Positions 17,096 through 28,341 of a DNA stretch of 64,000 bases are shown piece by piece; position 1 is the first letter of the stretch; each line of letters starts with the position of its first letter. Position numbers and translations under genes: made by a program. The notes under the pieces were generated by a model that saw only the letters and a program-made list of their open reading frames with translations, ran no database searches and was not told the DNA's origin. Source of the stretch: Microbacterium esteraromaticum (GTDB lineage Bacteria > Actinomycetota > Actinomycetes > Actinomycetales > Microbacteriaceae); contig NZ_FUKO01000033.1 in NCBI RefSeq assembly GCF_900163815.1, positions 124,001-188,000 of the forward strand, in the 5' to 3' direction.

Positions 17096-18346
17096 ATGAA
17101 GAGCATCAGCAAGATCGCGGTCGCCGTGACCGCAGCCATCGCTGTCGGCGCACTGGCCGGCTGCACGTCCGACAGCCCCGCGGAAGGCGGCGAAGCCGAA
17201 GGTCCCCTGACGGTCTGGATCATGGGCGACTCCGGCGCGAACTTCGAAGAGCTCGTCGCCCCGTGGGCCGAGGAGTCCGGCACCGAGGTCGAGGTCGTCG
17301 CGGTCCCGTGGGACGGCATCGATGAGCGCCTCACCACCGCCGTCGCATCCGGCTCCGGCCCCGACGTGCTCCAGGTCGGCCTGTCCAAGCTCCGCACCTT
17401 CGCCGACGCCGGCGCGCTGATGCCGCTTGACGACCACCTGGAGGACCACCCCGGTCTCGCGCCCGAGAACTTCCCCGACGGCATCGCCGGCGACGCATCC
17501 GCAGTCGGCGGCGAGACCGTCAGCATCCCGTGGGTGAGCGACACCCGCGTGCTGTTCACCCGCACCGACATCCTCGCCGAGAACGGCATCGACTCGCCGC
17601 CCACCACCTGGGAGGACCTGCGCGCCGACGCCAAAACGCTCGCCGGCCGCGGCGACGGCCAGTACGGCTACTACATCCCGCAGTGGGACAGCCCGCTGCC
17701 CGTCTTCATGACGTGGTCGAACGGCGGCGACATCATCGACGCCGACGGCAACGTCGACTTCGACACCCCCGAGTTCGCGGCCGCCGTCGACACCTACACC
17801 GGGCTGTACGCGGACGGCAGCGTCCCGACGAACGCCGACTTCGACCAGGCGCAGGGCTTCATCTCCGGCGTCGCCCCGATGCTGATCAGCGGCCCGTACC
17901 TCGCGGCGACGATCGCCGGCTCCGCGCCCGAGCTCGAGGGGCAGTGGACCGTGTCGGCCGTGCCCGCCGGCTCCGATTCCGCCACCTCGGTGTTCGCCGG
18001 ATCCAACCTCGCCGTCTGGCACAACACCGACCAGGTCGAGCAGTCCCTCGACCTCGTCGAGTACCTGTCCGAGCCCGCGACGCAGCTGGAGTGGTTCGAC
18101 ATCAACGGAGAACTGCCGGCGAACGTCGACGCGCTCGCCGACGAGACGCTGCTTGCGAACCCGCTCGTGCAGGTCTACTCCGAGCAGCTCGCCGACGCCC
18201 GCATCCTGCCGCTCGTGCCGAACTGGGACGGCGGCGTGGGCACCGACCTGCTCACCGCGCTCAACTCGATCGTGCTGACCGGCGCCGACCGCGATCAGGC
18301 GATCCAGACCCTCATCTCGCAGACCGAGGGCATCTCCGTCGACTGA
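17096..18346 (+). CDS. Sugar ABC transporter substrate-binding lipoprotein
   Basis: A second family-1 binding protein, 416 aa, with a signal peptide ending at LAGC (lipobox cysteine at about residue 22). It differs clearly from the binding protein at 7711, so the two importers probably take different ligands. Its own promoter and operator lie just upstream. A strong stem-loop follows the gene. Confidence 0.88.
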   Translation: MKSISKIAVAVTAAIAVGALAGCTSDSPAEGGEAEGPLTVWIMGDSGANFEELVAPWAEESGTEVEVVAVPWDGIDERLTTAVASGSGPDVLQVGLSKLRTFADAGALMPLDDHLEDHPGLAPENFPDGIAGDASAVGGETVSIPWVSDTRVLFTRTDILAENGIDSPPTTWEDLRADAKTLAGRGDGQYGYYIPQWDSPLPVFMTWSNGGDIIDADGNVDFDTPEFAAAVDTYTGLYADGSVPTNADFDQAQGFISGVAPMLISGPYLAATIAGSAPELEGQWTVSAVPAGSDSATSVFAGSNLAVWHNTDQVEQSLDLVEYLSEPATQLEWFDINGELPANVDALADETLLANPLVQVYSEQLADARILPLVPNWDGGVGTDLLTALNSIVLTGADRDQAIQTLISQTEGISVD

Positions 18347-18357
18347 CGCACCCGCGT

Positions 18358-18396
18358 GGCGGTGGGGCCGCGGACCCGATCTCCGGCCCCACCGCC
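18358..18396 (+). terminator. Intercistronic stem-loop after the binding-protein gene
   Basis: GGCGGTGGGGCC and its exact complement GGCCCCACCGCC form 12-bp arms. It lies inside an operon, between the binding-protein and permease genes. It probably stabilises the upstream message or terminates part of transcription, so that more binding protein than permease is made. Confidence 0.75.
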
Positions 18397-18419
18397 ATTC
18401 CATACCCGAGAGGAGTCGC

Positions 18420-19313
18420 ATGAGCATCGCAAGGATGTCTGCAAAGGCGACACCGTACGCGTTCATCGGCCCCGCACTGCTGCTGCTCGTCGCCTTCGGC
18501 GTGCTGCCGCTCCTGGTCGCCCTGGTGGTCAGCGTCACCGACATGGACATCTCCGGCCTCGCCGACCGGAGCAACATCGAGTTCGCCGGCATCGCGAACT
18601 ACGAGCGACTCTTCGCCGACCCCGACTTCTGGCAGGCCTTCGGCAACACCGTCGTCTTCGCGGCGATCGGCGTACCGGCCGTCGTCATCGTCTCGCTCGC
18701 CGTCGCCCTGCTGCTCGCGCGCAGCAACAGCCGCTTCTTCCGCGCGCTGCGTTCCTTCTACTTCATCCCCGCGATCACCGGCATCGTCGCGATCGCCCTG
18801 GTCTGGGGGTATCTGTACAACACGCAGTTCGGCCTGTTCAACTGGCTGCTCTCGGTGGTCGGCGTGCCGCCGGTGCAGTGGCTCTCGGACCCGCTCCTCG
18901 CGAAGTTCTCGGTCGCCTTCGTCGCCATCTGGCGCGGCACCGGCCTGAACATCATCATCTTCCTCGCCGCGATCCAGGGCGTTCCGAAGGAGTATCGCGA
19001 AGCCGCCGCGCTCGATGGCGCCGGCTCCTGGCGCACCACCTGGTCGATCGTCATCCCGCTGCTGCGGTTCGCGATCCTGTTCGTGGCGATCACCACCATG
19101 ATCGCGTGGATGCAGTTCTTCGACGAGCCGTTCGTGCTCACCGACGGCGGTCCGCTCGGGGCGACCACGTCGATGTCGATCTTCCTCTACAAGGAGGGCT
19201 TCCGGCTCAACCAGTTCGGCTACGCCAGCGCCGGTTCCGTCATCCTCTTCATCGTGATCGCGCTGATCACGGTCCTGCAGATGCGCTCGAGGAGAGATGA
19301 TGTCGATTACTGA
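18420..19313 (+). CDS. Sugar ABC transporter permease (MalF type)
   Basis: Six predicted membrane segments and the EAA loop YREAAALDGAGSWRTTW identify a binding-protein-dependent permease of 297 aa. GAGAGGAG lies before the ATG. It overlaps the next permease gene. As in the first cluster, no ATPase gene is present. Confidence 0.87.
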   Translation: MSIARMSAKATPYAFIGPALLLLVAFGVLPLLVALVVSVTDMDISGLADRSNIEFAGIANYERLFADPDFWQAFGNTVVFAAIGVPAVVIVSLAVALLLARSNSRFFRALRSFYFIPAITGIVAIALVWGYLYNTQFGLFNWLLSVVGVPPVQWLSDPLLAKFSVAFVAIWRGTGLNIIIFLAAIQGVPKEYREAAALDGAGSWRTTWSIVIPLLRFAILFVAITTMIAWMQFFDEPFVLTDGGPLGATTSMSIFLYKEGFRLNQFGYASAGSVILFIVIALITVLQMRSRRDDVDY

Positions 19314-20211
19314 GACGCGCACGCCCGTGCAGGGCGAAGCCGCAGAACGGATGCCGCGGCCGCTGCAGCGCTCGCTGACGCCGCAGGCGCAGAGCCGTCG
19401 CACCTCCGGCCTGACGGTCCTCATCGGCGCCGTGCTCGCCGTCGGCGCACTCATCACCGCGTTCCCGTTCGCGTGGATGCTGCTCTCGTCGACCAAGCCA
19501 CAGCGCGAGTCGATCGACTTCCCGCCGACGCTCCTTCCGCAGGCGCCCACGTTCGAGTACTACGTTCGCCTGTTCACCGAGCTGGACTTCGGCCGGTATC
19601 TGACGAACACCCTCATCGTCGTGCTCATCGGGATCGTCGGTCTGCTGTTCATGGCGATGGCCGGCTACGCCTTCGCGAAGTTCGAGTTCCGCGGCAAGGG
19701 CTGGATGTTCTTCCTGGTGCTGGCCACCATGATGATCCCCGTCCAGGTCACCATGATCCCGACGTACCTGATCCTCAACGGGATGAAGTTGACGAACACC
19801 CTGATCGGCATCGCCCTGCCGACGCTCGTCTCCGGTTTCGGCATCTTCCTGTTCCGGCAGTTCATGTCGACCATCCCCTCCGAGCTGCTGGAGGCGGCGC
19901 GTCTCGACGGGGCGAGCGAGGCCCGCATCTTCATGATGATCGTGCTGCCGATCTCCAAGCCGATCCTGGCCGTCCAGGCGGTGCTCGCCTTCATCGGCGG
20001 GTGGAACAGCTTCCTCTGGCCGCTCATCATTGCCAGCGATCAGAAGCTCTACACGCTCTCCGTCGGGCTCTCGCTGCTCAACCAGCAGATCGCCGTGAAC
20101 CCGTCGCTGCAGATGGCAGCGGCATCCGTGATGGTCGTGCCCATCCTCATCGTCTTCATCATCTTCCAGCGCTACGTCGTGCAGGGCTTCGCCCTGTCCG
20201 GCCTCAAGTGA
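19300..20211 (+). CDS. Sugar ABC transporter permease (MalG type)
   Basis: The 303-aa protein has six membrane segments and the EAA loop LLEAARLDGASEARIF. Two adjacent ATGs exist at 19297 and 19300; the second is chosen because GGAG then lies five bases upstream. It overlaps the first permease by 14 bases. Confidence 0.86.
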   Translation: MSITETRTPVQGEAAERMPRPLQRSLTPQAQSRRTSGLTVLIGAVLAVGALITAFPFAWMLLSSTKPQRESIDFPPTLLPQAPTFEYYVRLFTELDFGRYLTNTLIVVLIGIVGLLFMAMAGYAFAKFEFRGKGWMFFLVLATMMIPVQVTMIPTYLILNGMKLTNTLIGIALPTLVSGFGIFLFRQFMSTIPSELLEAARLDGASEARIFMMIVLPISKPILAVQAVLAFIGGWNSFLWPLIIASDQKLYTLSVGLSLLNQQIAVNPSLQMAAASVMVVPILIVFIIFQRYVVQGFALSGLK

Positions 20212-20239
20212 CCTGGTCTCGACAATCACAAGGAGCAGC

Positions 20240-21832
20240 GTGACTCTCGCTCAGACCAGCCCGCGACGGACCTTTCCGATCAGGCCCGCCTCGTTCGACG
20301 GCTTCGTCCGCCGACAGGGCACCGAGCTCGTCGACGGCAGTGGCAGCATCCTGCTGCTGCGCGGCGTCGGGCTCGGCAACTGGATGCTGCCCGAGGGCTA
20401 CATGTGGAAGTTCGGCGACGGCGCGGCATCACCCCGCGAGATCGAGGCGCTGTTCGTAGGGCTAGCTGGTCCGGAAGCGGCAGCCGGGTTCTGGCGCCGG
20501 TTCCGGGAGGAGTTCATCACCGAGCGCGACATCGCCGAGATCGCTGCGGCCGGTTTCGACCACGTGCGCCTGCCGATCAACGCCCGCATCATCCAGGACA
20601 GGAGCGGAGCGCCCATCGAGGCGGGCTACCGGCTCATCGACCGGCTCATCGAATGGTGCCGCGAACACCGGCTCCGGGTGCTGCTGGATCTGCACGGCGC
20701 TCCCGGCGGGCAGACCGGCACGAACATCGACGACTCCCCGAACAACAAGCCCGAGCTGTTCATGGTCAAGGAGTACCGCGAGCGGACCATCGAGGTCTGG
20801 CAGGAACTCGCCCGCCGCTACCGCGACGAGACCGTCGTGCTCGGCTACGACCTGCTCAACGAGCCGATCCCGAACGAGTGGCAGTACCGCTTCCAGGACG
20901 AACTCGTCGATCTCTACAAGGACCTCACGCGCAGCATCCGCGAGATCGATCAGAACCACCTGATCATGTACGAGGGCTCGCACTGGGCGACCAACTGGGC
21001 GCTGTTCACGGAGGTCTGGGACGAGAACTCCGCCCTGCAGTTCCACAAGTACTGGTCGCCGGCCGACGAGGCGAGCATCGCCGCGTTCCTGGAGACGCGG
21101 GAGCGGCTGCGGTTGCCGATCTACATGGGCGAGGGCGGCGAGCACAATCCGGAGTGGCTGTATGCCGCCTTCCGGCTGTACGAATCGCACGGCATCGGCT
21201 GGAACCTCTGGCCGTGGAAGAAGATCGACACCAGGACGTCTCCGGTATCCGTCGTCCCGCCGGCCGGCTGGGACGACGTCATCGCCGCCATCGACGGCGA
21301 TCTGGTGGATGCCGCCGTCGCGCAACGCGTCCTCGACGACCTCGTCGACGCGATCGCCATCGACCGGTGCGAACGCCGCGACGACGTGCTCACCGCCGTG
21401 CTCGCCGACCGTCCGGCCGTGATCCCCGCCTGGGGATACGGGTTCCGCGGCGCAGGGGAGTCGTACGAGGCTTCCGGCTCCTCCTCGGTGCCCGGCCTGC
21501 GGGCGGCGGATGCCGTCGCCCTGCGGTTCGCGCACGACGGGGAGCACCCGGCCAACCCGTTCGAGTTCCGGCCGGGAACGCCATTCGCGCCCGATGAGCT
21601 CATCGTGGCGGATCTGGAACCGGGGGAATGGCTCGAGTTCGAGGTGTCCGACGAGACGGTCGCCGCCGACTACACCGCGATCGGCCCCGCCGGGAACGCG
21701 GTTCCCGCCCTCGTCGACCGCACCGCACGGGGCCTGCGGGTGATGGCGGTCGCCCCGCTCGCACTGGCCGGTCTCGTGCGCGAGGACAGCGGGCATCCGT
21801 TGGTAGCCTTGGCTGGTCATGGGCAAGGATGA
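20240..21832 (+). CDS. GH5-like beta-glucanase
   Basis: The barrel has the GH5 motifs LLNEP (acid/base Glu about 208) and YMGEGG (nucleophile Glu about 298), plus DLHGAPG typical of the exo-glucanase branch. The last ~110 residues look like a beta-sandwich (LEPGEWLEFEVSDE). No signal peptide is evident, so it probably works inside the cell on imported oligosaccharides. The start is a GTG with AAGGAG six bases upstream. The C-terminus overlaps the ROK gene by 14 bases. Confidence 0.82.
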   Translation: MTLAQTSPRRTFPIRPASFDGFVRRQGTELVDGSGSILLLRGVGLGNWMLPEGYMWKFGDGAASPREIEALFVGLAGPEAAAGFWRRFREEFITERDIAEIAAAGFDHVRLPINARIIQDRSGAPIEAGYRLIDRLIEWCREHRLRVLLDLHGAPGGQTGTNIDDSPNNKPELFMVKEYRERTIEVWQELARRYRDETVVLGYDLLNEPIPNEWQYRFQDELVDLYKDLTRSIREIDQNHLIMYEGSHWATNWALFTEVWDENSALQFHKYWSPADEASIAAFLETRERLRLPIYMGEGGEHNPEWLYAAFRLYESHGIGWNLWPWKKIDTRTSPVSVVPPAGWDDVIAAIDGDLVDAAVAQRVLDDLVDAIAIDRCERRDDVLTAVLADRPAVIPAWGYGFRGAGESYEASGSSSVPGLRAADAVALRFAHDGEHPANPFEFRPGTPFAPDELIVADLEPGEWLEFEVSDETVAADYTAIGPAGNAVPALVDRTARGLRVMAVAPLALAGLVREDSGHPLVALAGHGQG

Positions 21833-23063
21833 GAGCGGTCCCTGGGCGGCACGGCGGTCGCCCACCATCCGCTCTCTGCGTGCGCAGAACCGCTCGGCGG
21901 CGCTCACGCATCTGATCACCGCCGGCCGCGCGACCAGGGCCGAGATCGCCGCCGCGGCAGGGCTGTCGTCCGCCTCGGCGACCAACATCACCGGTGACCT
22001 GATGGCCGAGGGCCTCATCGCGGAGACCGGCGTCCTCGCCTCCCAGGGCGGACGGCCCTCGTCGGTCCTCGAGCCGGTCGCCGACGGCGCCTACTTCATC
22101 GGCGCCGACGTCGGAGAGCGCGGCGTCGCCGTGGAGATGTTCGACCTCAGCATGACCAGGATCGACCGCGAGTTCCGCGGCGGTGACACCGAGGAATCGC
22201 CGGACGCCATCGGCCGCGATCTCACCGACGCCGTCGAAGCGCTGCGTCAGCGCAACGGTGGTCGCTGGTCGCGGGTCGTCGGAGTCGGACTGGGGCTCCC
22301 TGGCATCGTCGAGACGGACGCCGACGGCGGGCAGACGCTCTATGCCGAGAGCCTCGGCTGGGAGCCGGTCGCGGTGCGGCCCATGCTCGGACACGACCTC
22401 CCGCTCTTCGGGGAGAACGGCGCGAAGACCCTCGCGAAGGCGGAACGCTGGTTCGGCGCCGCCCGCGGCGTGGACCACGCGGTCGTCGCCCTCCTCGGGC
22501 GCGGCGTCGGCCTCGGCGTGATCTCGGGCGGCGAGCTCGTCAGAGGATCGGCCAGCGCGGCCACCGAATGGGGGCACGTCTGCCTCGACCGCAGCGGCCC
22601 GGTGTGCCGATGCGGCCGGCGCGGCTGCGTGGAGGCGTTCCTCGGCGCCCAGGGGATCCTGGACCGATGGGCGTCCGCGGGCGGCCGCTTCGAGGGAAGC
22701 GGCTGGAACGCGATGGGCGAGCTGCTCGACGCGACCGAGGCCGGAGACCCGATCGCGAGCGCGCTGCTCGATGAGACGATCGACGTGCTCGGCAGCGCCC
22801 TGGGCGGCCTGGTGAACCTGTTCAACCCGCAGCGCGTGATCATCGGCGGCTGGGTGGGCATGCGGCTGATGGAGCGGTTCTCATCGCGAATCGACGAGGC
22901 GATCCATCATGCGGCGCTGGCCAGGCCCGCCGGCCAGTTCGAACTGCGCAGCTGCACCTACGGCGGTGACGCCGTCGCACTGGGTGCGGCGATCATGCCG
23001 CTGGAATCGCTGATCGCCGCCCCTATCGAGGAGACGGTCTCGCGCGCCGCCCGGGTCGGCTGA
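21819..23063 (+). CDS. ROK-family transcriptional regulator
   Basis: A winged helix (ATRAEIAAAAGLSSASATNI, about residues 36-55) is followed by a ROK domain with GLGLPGIVE and the zinc site CRCGRRGCVEA. It is clearly related to the regulator at 6451 and is the last gene of the second operon. The probable target is the palindrome at 17034-17049. Translational overlap with the GH5 gene ties its level to the operon. Confidence 0.87.
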   Translation: MGKDESGPWAARRSPTIRSLRAQNRSAALTHLITAGRATRAEIAAAAGLSSASATNITGDLMAEGLIAETGVLASQGGRPSSVLEPVADGAYFIGADVGERGVAVEMFDLSMTRIDREFRGGDTEESPDAIGRDLTDAVEALRQRNGGRWSRVVGVGLGLPGIVETDADGGQTLYAESLGWEPVAVRPMLGHDLPLFGENGAKTLAKAERWFGAARGVDHAVVALLGRGVGLGVISGGELVRGSASAATEWGHVCLDRSGPVCRCGRRGCVEAFLGAQGILDRWASAGGRFEGSGWNAMGELLDATEAGDPIASALLDETIDVLGSALGGLVNLFNPQRVIIGGWVGMRLMERFSSRIDEAIHHAALARPAGQFELRSCTYGGDAVALGAAIMPLESLIAAPIEETVSRAARVG

Positions 23064-23345
23064 GTTGGCAGCCCCCGCAGTGCTAGCTCTTTCCTCGCAG
23101 ATCCTCAGTCGAGCCTCTCGTCGTCTGAACAGTCGCGGACCGGATGGGTTTCCCGCCAGGCTGATCACGCAGGAGCCCCGAGCGTCTCGGCTGAAGAGTG
23201 ATCCTTCACCGGCGAGCCGCCACACGTCTTGCAGATCGAGGCTAAGCGGGCTTTACCGCAGCAGATGTCACGTCCAAAGCGGGAGCGGGGCACGACGTTC
23301 TTTCGATTGGTGGCGGGCTTCCCTTGCTCGGTGGGAGGTTCCTCT
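23064..23345 (-). other. Right end of the sugar cargo; frame continues past an amber stop
   Basis: No plus-strand gene or terminator is seen here. On the minus strand the frame of the 58-aa gene continues after its TAG for about 60 codons to TGA at 23165-23167. It includes RDICCGKARL and ICKTCGG, a plausible zinc-binding tail. No start codon with a ribosome site lies inside. It may be the second half of a gene broken by a nonsense mutation. Confidence 0.4.
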
Positions 23346-23522
23346 CTACTGTTGCGTTAGAAGATCTGCCCGGTCCGCCTCGATGGCGAGCTGCATCAGA
23401 CGGAAGGTGTCGGCAGATCCGCCGCCGAGACCTTGCTCGGCGGCGACGTCGGAGGCGATGTCGCGTGGTGCGCGGAGGCGAGTTGTCCGTGCGGCGTATG
23501 CGGCGGTCTGCGGGATGTCCAT
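23346..23522 (-). CDS. Small hypothetical protein, 58 aa
   Basis: The start at 23522 is set by the GGGTATGTG motif six bases upstream. The product is an alanine- and arginine-rich helical protein ending ADLLTQQ. The family is unknown. The frame after its amber stop stays open and cysteine-rich, so the present protein may be a truncated form. Confidence 0.55.
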   Translation of the reverse strand: MDIPQTAAYAARTTRLRAPRDIASDVAAEQGLGGGSADTFRLMQLAIEADRADLLTQQ

Positions 23523-23528
23523 GGGTAC

Positions 23529-23537
23529 CACATACCC
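23529..23537 (-). promoter_or_regulatory. GGGTATGTG motif, copy 1
   Basis: GGGTATGTG ends exactly six bases before the ATG at 23522. Confidence 0.75.
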
Positions 23538-23583
23538 TGCGCTCAGAGAGACCCTCTCGGCCGCTTCGTCATCCTCCGGGCGT

Positions 23584-23976
23584 TCAGCGATGCTGGCGGG
23601 GTCGGATGGTGCGGTAGGTCCATTCGGTGGCACGATCACCGGTGTGAGATGGCCCGATGAGCCGGTAGGGTCCATGCTTTCGCGGGGGCATGAGTCCGGG
23701 GGCTCGGAGGTACTTCGCGTCGTTGCCGCTGAGCTGTGTCCAGCGCGTTCTCCCGAACTCCCATCCGTCGCCGTCGCGGTCCAGGACGATGTTGCCTGGC
23801 GCCGGTCGTGAGTCGCCGGAGAACTCCACGGGTTCCTGGGCGAGGTAGTGCTCCCGCTCCGCCGCGATCAGCTCCCACGAGATCGAAGGGTCAGACAGGC
23901 GGCGCTCTTCGCGCCATGCGCGATCTGATTCGTCATGTCTGGCGTACAACGGCGCCAGGTCAGGCAGCTCGGGCAT
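23584..23976 (-). CDS. Hypothetical protein, 130 aa
   Basis: The ATG at 23976 has AGGAG just upstream and begins MPELPDLAPLYARHDESD. A tract near residues 65-90 (IVLDRDGDGWEFGRTRWTQL) followed by the tail with GPYRLIG and TEWTYRTIRP resembles small proteins that read part of a modular beta domain. I cannot name it. It lies 23 bases after the next gene upstream, on the same strand. Confidence 0.65.
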   Translation of the reverse strand: MPELPDLAPLYARHDESDRAWREERRLSDPSISWELIAAEREHYLAQEPVEFSGDSRPAPGNIVLDRDGDGWEFGRTRWTQLSGNDAKYLRAPGLMPPRKHGPYRLIGPSHTGDRATEWTYRTIRPRQHR

Positions 23977-23999
23977 TCTCCTGGTCTCCGTTCGGGCTC

Positions 24000-24329
24000 T
24001 TACGCTGGGACCCCGTCGCGGACGACGGGGAGGTAGCAGCCGGTGTCGATGTAGTGCTGCACGCTGGCGCTCGACGTGAGATCCGGCTGGTTGCGGCGGA
24101 GGACGTCGTCGAGGGTCATGCCCTCGATCTCCGGGCGAGTGCGCTTCGGTCCGAGCCGTTCCGTCGACCACTCGTTTCGGATGACGGGGTTGTCACGCGT
24201 ATCGTCCTTCGAGGTCATGTAGTCGACGCTTCCGACGGACACGGTGTAGCCGCCCCAGAGGTTGCGGGACACCTTGCATCCGGTGAGGCGTGCGCCGGCG
24301 ATCAGGTATGCGGTCATCTTGTCGGTCAT
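24000..24329 (-). CDS. Hypothetical protein, 109 aa
   Basis: The ATG at 24329 is six bases after GGGTATGTG. The product begins MTDKMTAYLIAGARLTGC, has VSVGSVDYMTSKDDT in the middle and shows no recognised domain. It follows the DNA ligase gene with 32 bases between them and carries its own copy of the motif. Confidence 0.65.
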   Translation of the reverse strand: MTDKMTAYLIAGARLTGCKVSRNLWGGYTVSVGSVDYMTSKDDTRDNPVIRNEWSTERLGPKRTRPEIEGMTLDDVLRRNQPDLTSSASVQHYIDTGCYLPVVRDGVPA

Positions 24330-24335
24330 GCTGAC

Positions 24336-24344
24336 CACATACCC
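24336..24344 (-). promoter_or_regulatory. GGGTATGTG motif, copy 2
   Basis: Exactly six bases before the ATG at 24329. Confidence 0.8.
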
Positions 24345-24361
24345 GGCGCCGTTGTGTTCGG

Positions 24362-26828
<2,467 letters not shown>

Positions 26829-26994
26829 CTCGACAATCTAGCGGCCAGCTCGTGAGCGGCACCTCAGATGATGGCCCGCCCCCGCCCGCGCATCACCGCC
26901 CAGAGCGACCGATATTGCCTTACTCACCCCAGCTATCGTGCGGGTGCGCCTACTCATGGCCGCCACATGCTCGGTCGAGCCGTGTGCTCATGGA

Positions 26995-28311
26995 TCACGC
27001 CTCGAACTCCACGAGCCAGCGGAGGTTCACCTGCATCGGGTCCCAGACGACCGCCTCGTGGTTGCGGACGCCGCCCATTCCCGGGTTGACGTTGATCGAG
27101 TCGTAGGGTCTGCCGCTCTTGTTCTTCTCGGTCCTGGCTCGCCGCGGGATCGAGGAGTCGTACGCGGAACCGGTGGGCCGGTACTCCGATCCCATCGCTG
27201 TCTCGGTGAGGAACATGAACACGGACTGAGACTTCCCTCCGCCCCAGTAGCCGACCGAGTACCCGGCGCTCTTGCTGGCGGACCGGGAGAGGTAGATGCC
27301 GTCCCCGAACATGCGTCCGGCGATGTGAATGCCAGACCCGGTAGTCGGCGGGATGAACAGGCCCTTGGCGAGGATGGAGAGAACGTTGGCCGCGCCCGTG
27401 CCGTGCCAGAGGCGGCGCACGTTCCGCACACGCCTCGCGGTCTGGGCGATCTCGTCGCCATGACGACCATCCTCGAGGGCGTACATGCGGACGGGCTTGA
27501 GGGTCTTCGACCAGGCGTGCGCGTCCTGCTTCGTGTCGTTGTATCGATCGATCACCGCCCGGAAGTCGACATCCGTGGGATCGAGGACACGGACCCGATA
27601 GCGGAAAAGGTCAGCGGGCACGCGCCCGCTCTCATCAGCGGTGGCCTGCGAGGCGTCCGCGTACCGGACGGACGCCTCGAGGGAGTCCAGAAGCTCCGAC
27701 TGTCTGCGCGCGCTCGTGTGAGCGTCGAGCCATCCTTCCGACCAGCCACGTCCAGCGGAGACCGGCACCGCCTGAGGGATCAGTCGCAGGTACTGTTCCG
27801 TGAGACGCCCACGGTCAGCGCCGCGAGTCATGCCGCTCATCTTGTCGAGGAGCGCTCGGGCATCCCGGATCGAACGGGCGCTGATCGCGCCGAGCGGCGT
27901 GGTGACCTGACCGGCCAGGTTAACGGAGATCAGGCCGCCGGAAGCTTCCAGCAACTGATGCTTGTTCACGGACACAAGCCGGTCGATGAGGTCAGCGAGA
28001 ACAGGGTCGGCGCGGCCGCCGGTCAGCTGTGCGGTAGCCGCGCGCTTGAGCGTGGCCGATGGAGCAGCCTTGGTGGATGCCGTGGCGCCGATGACGTCGA
28101 CGACGGTGTACCCACGACGCTTCTTCCGCGCGACGACGTCTTCGTAGGCGTAGCGCCCGCCCTTCTCGACCTTCGTCTGCCCGGTGGCCCCGACCCGCCC
28201 CCAGTTCTTCACGACCGTGCCGTCGTCGTGAAGTTCCGCGCGGTAGAACTTGTTGGCGTTCGCGCCCGAGTCGACGTTGATGAGGTAGGTCTCAGCGATC
28301 TTGGTGCCCAT
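26995..28311 (-). CDS. PARP1-like poly(ADP-ribose) polymerase: WGR, helical and catalytic domains
   Basis: The 438-aa protein has a WGR domain (about residues 5-75, NWGRVGATGQTK) and a helical regulatory domain (about 100-240, with TTPLGAISARSIRDARALL, matching the PARP1 helical domain). The C-terminal catalytic domain has LWHGT (His 303), GRMFGDGIYLSRSASKSAGYS-like sequence (Tyr 340) and NHEAVVWDPMQVNL (Glu 419). The full H-Y-E triad of poly-ADP-ribosylating enzymes is thus kept. It should transfer ADP-ribose from NAD+ to protein or nucleic acid in response to DNA ends sensed by WGR. A GGGTATGTG motif lies six bases before the ATG. The order and spacing are those of eukaryotic PARPs without the zinc fingers. 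Confidence 0.92.
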   Translation of the reverse strand: MGTKIAETYLINVDSGANANKFYRAELHDDGTVVKNWGRVGATGQTKVEKGGRYAYEDVVARKKRRGYTVVDVIGATASTKAAPSATLKRAATAQLTGGRADPVLADLIDRLVSVNKHQLLEASGGLISVNLAGQVTTPLGAISARSIRDARALLDKMSGMTRGADRGRLTEQYLRLIPQAVPVSAGRGWSEGWLDAHTSARRQSELLDSLEASVRYADASQATADESGRVPADLFRYRVRVLDPTDVDFRAVIDRYNDTKQDAHAWSKTLKPVRMYALEDGRHGDEIAQTARRVRNVRRLWHGTGAANVLSILAKGLFIPPTTGSGIHIAGRMFGDGIYLSRSASKSAGYSVGYWGGGKSQSVFMFLTETAMGSEYRPTGSAYDSSIPRRARTEKNKSGRPYDSINVNPGMGGVRNHEAVVWDPMQVNLRWLVEFEA

Positions 28312-28317
28312 GCCCGC

Positions 28318-28326
28318 CACATACCC
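28318..28326 (-). promoter_or_regulatory. GGGTATGTG motif, copy 4
   Basis: Exactly six bases before the ATG of the PARP-like gene at 28311. Confidence 0.8.
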
Positions 28327-28341
28327 TGCGGCTGGCCCCAC

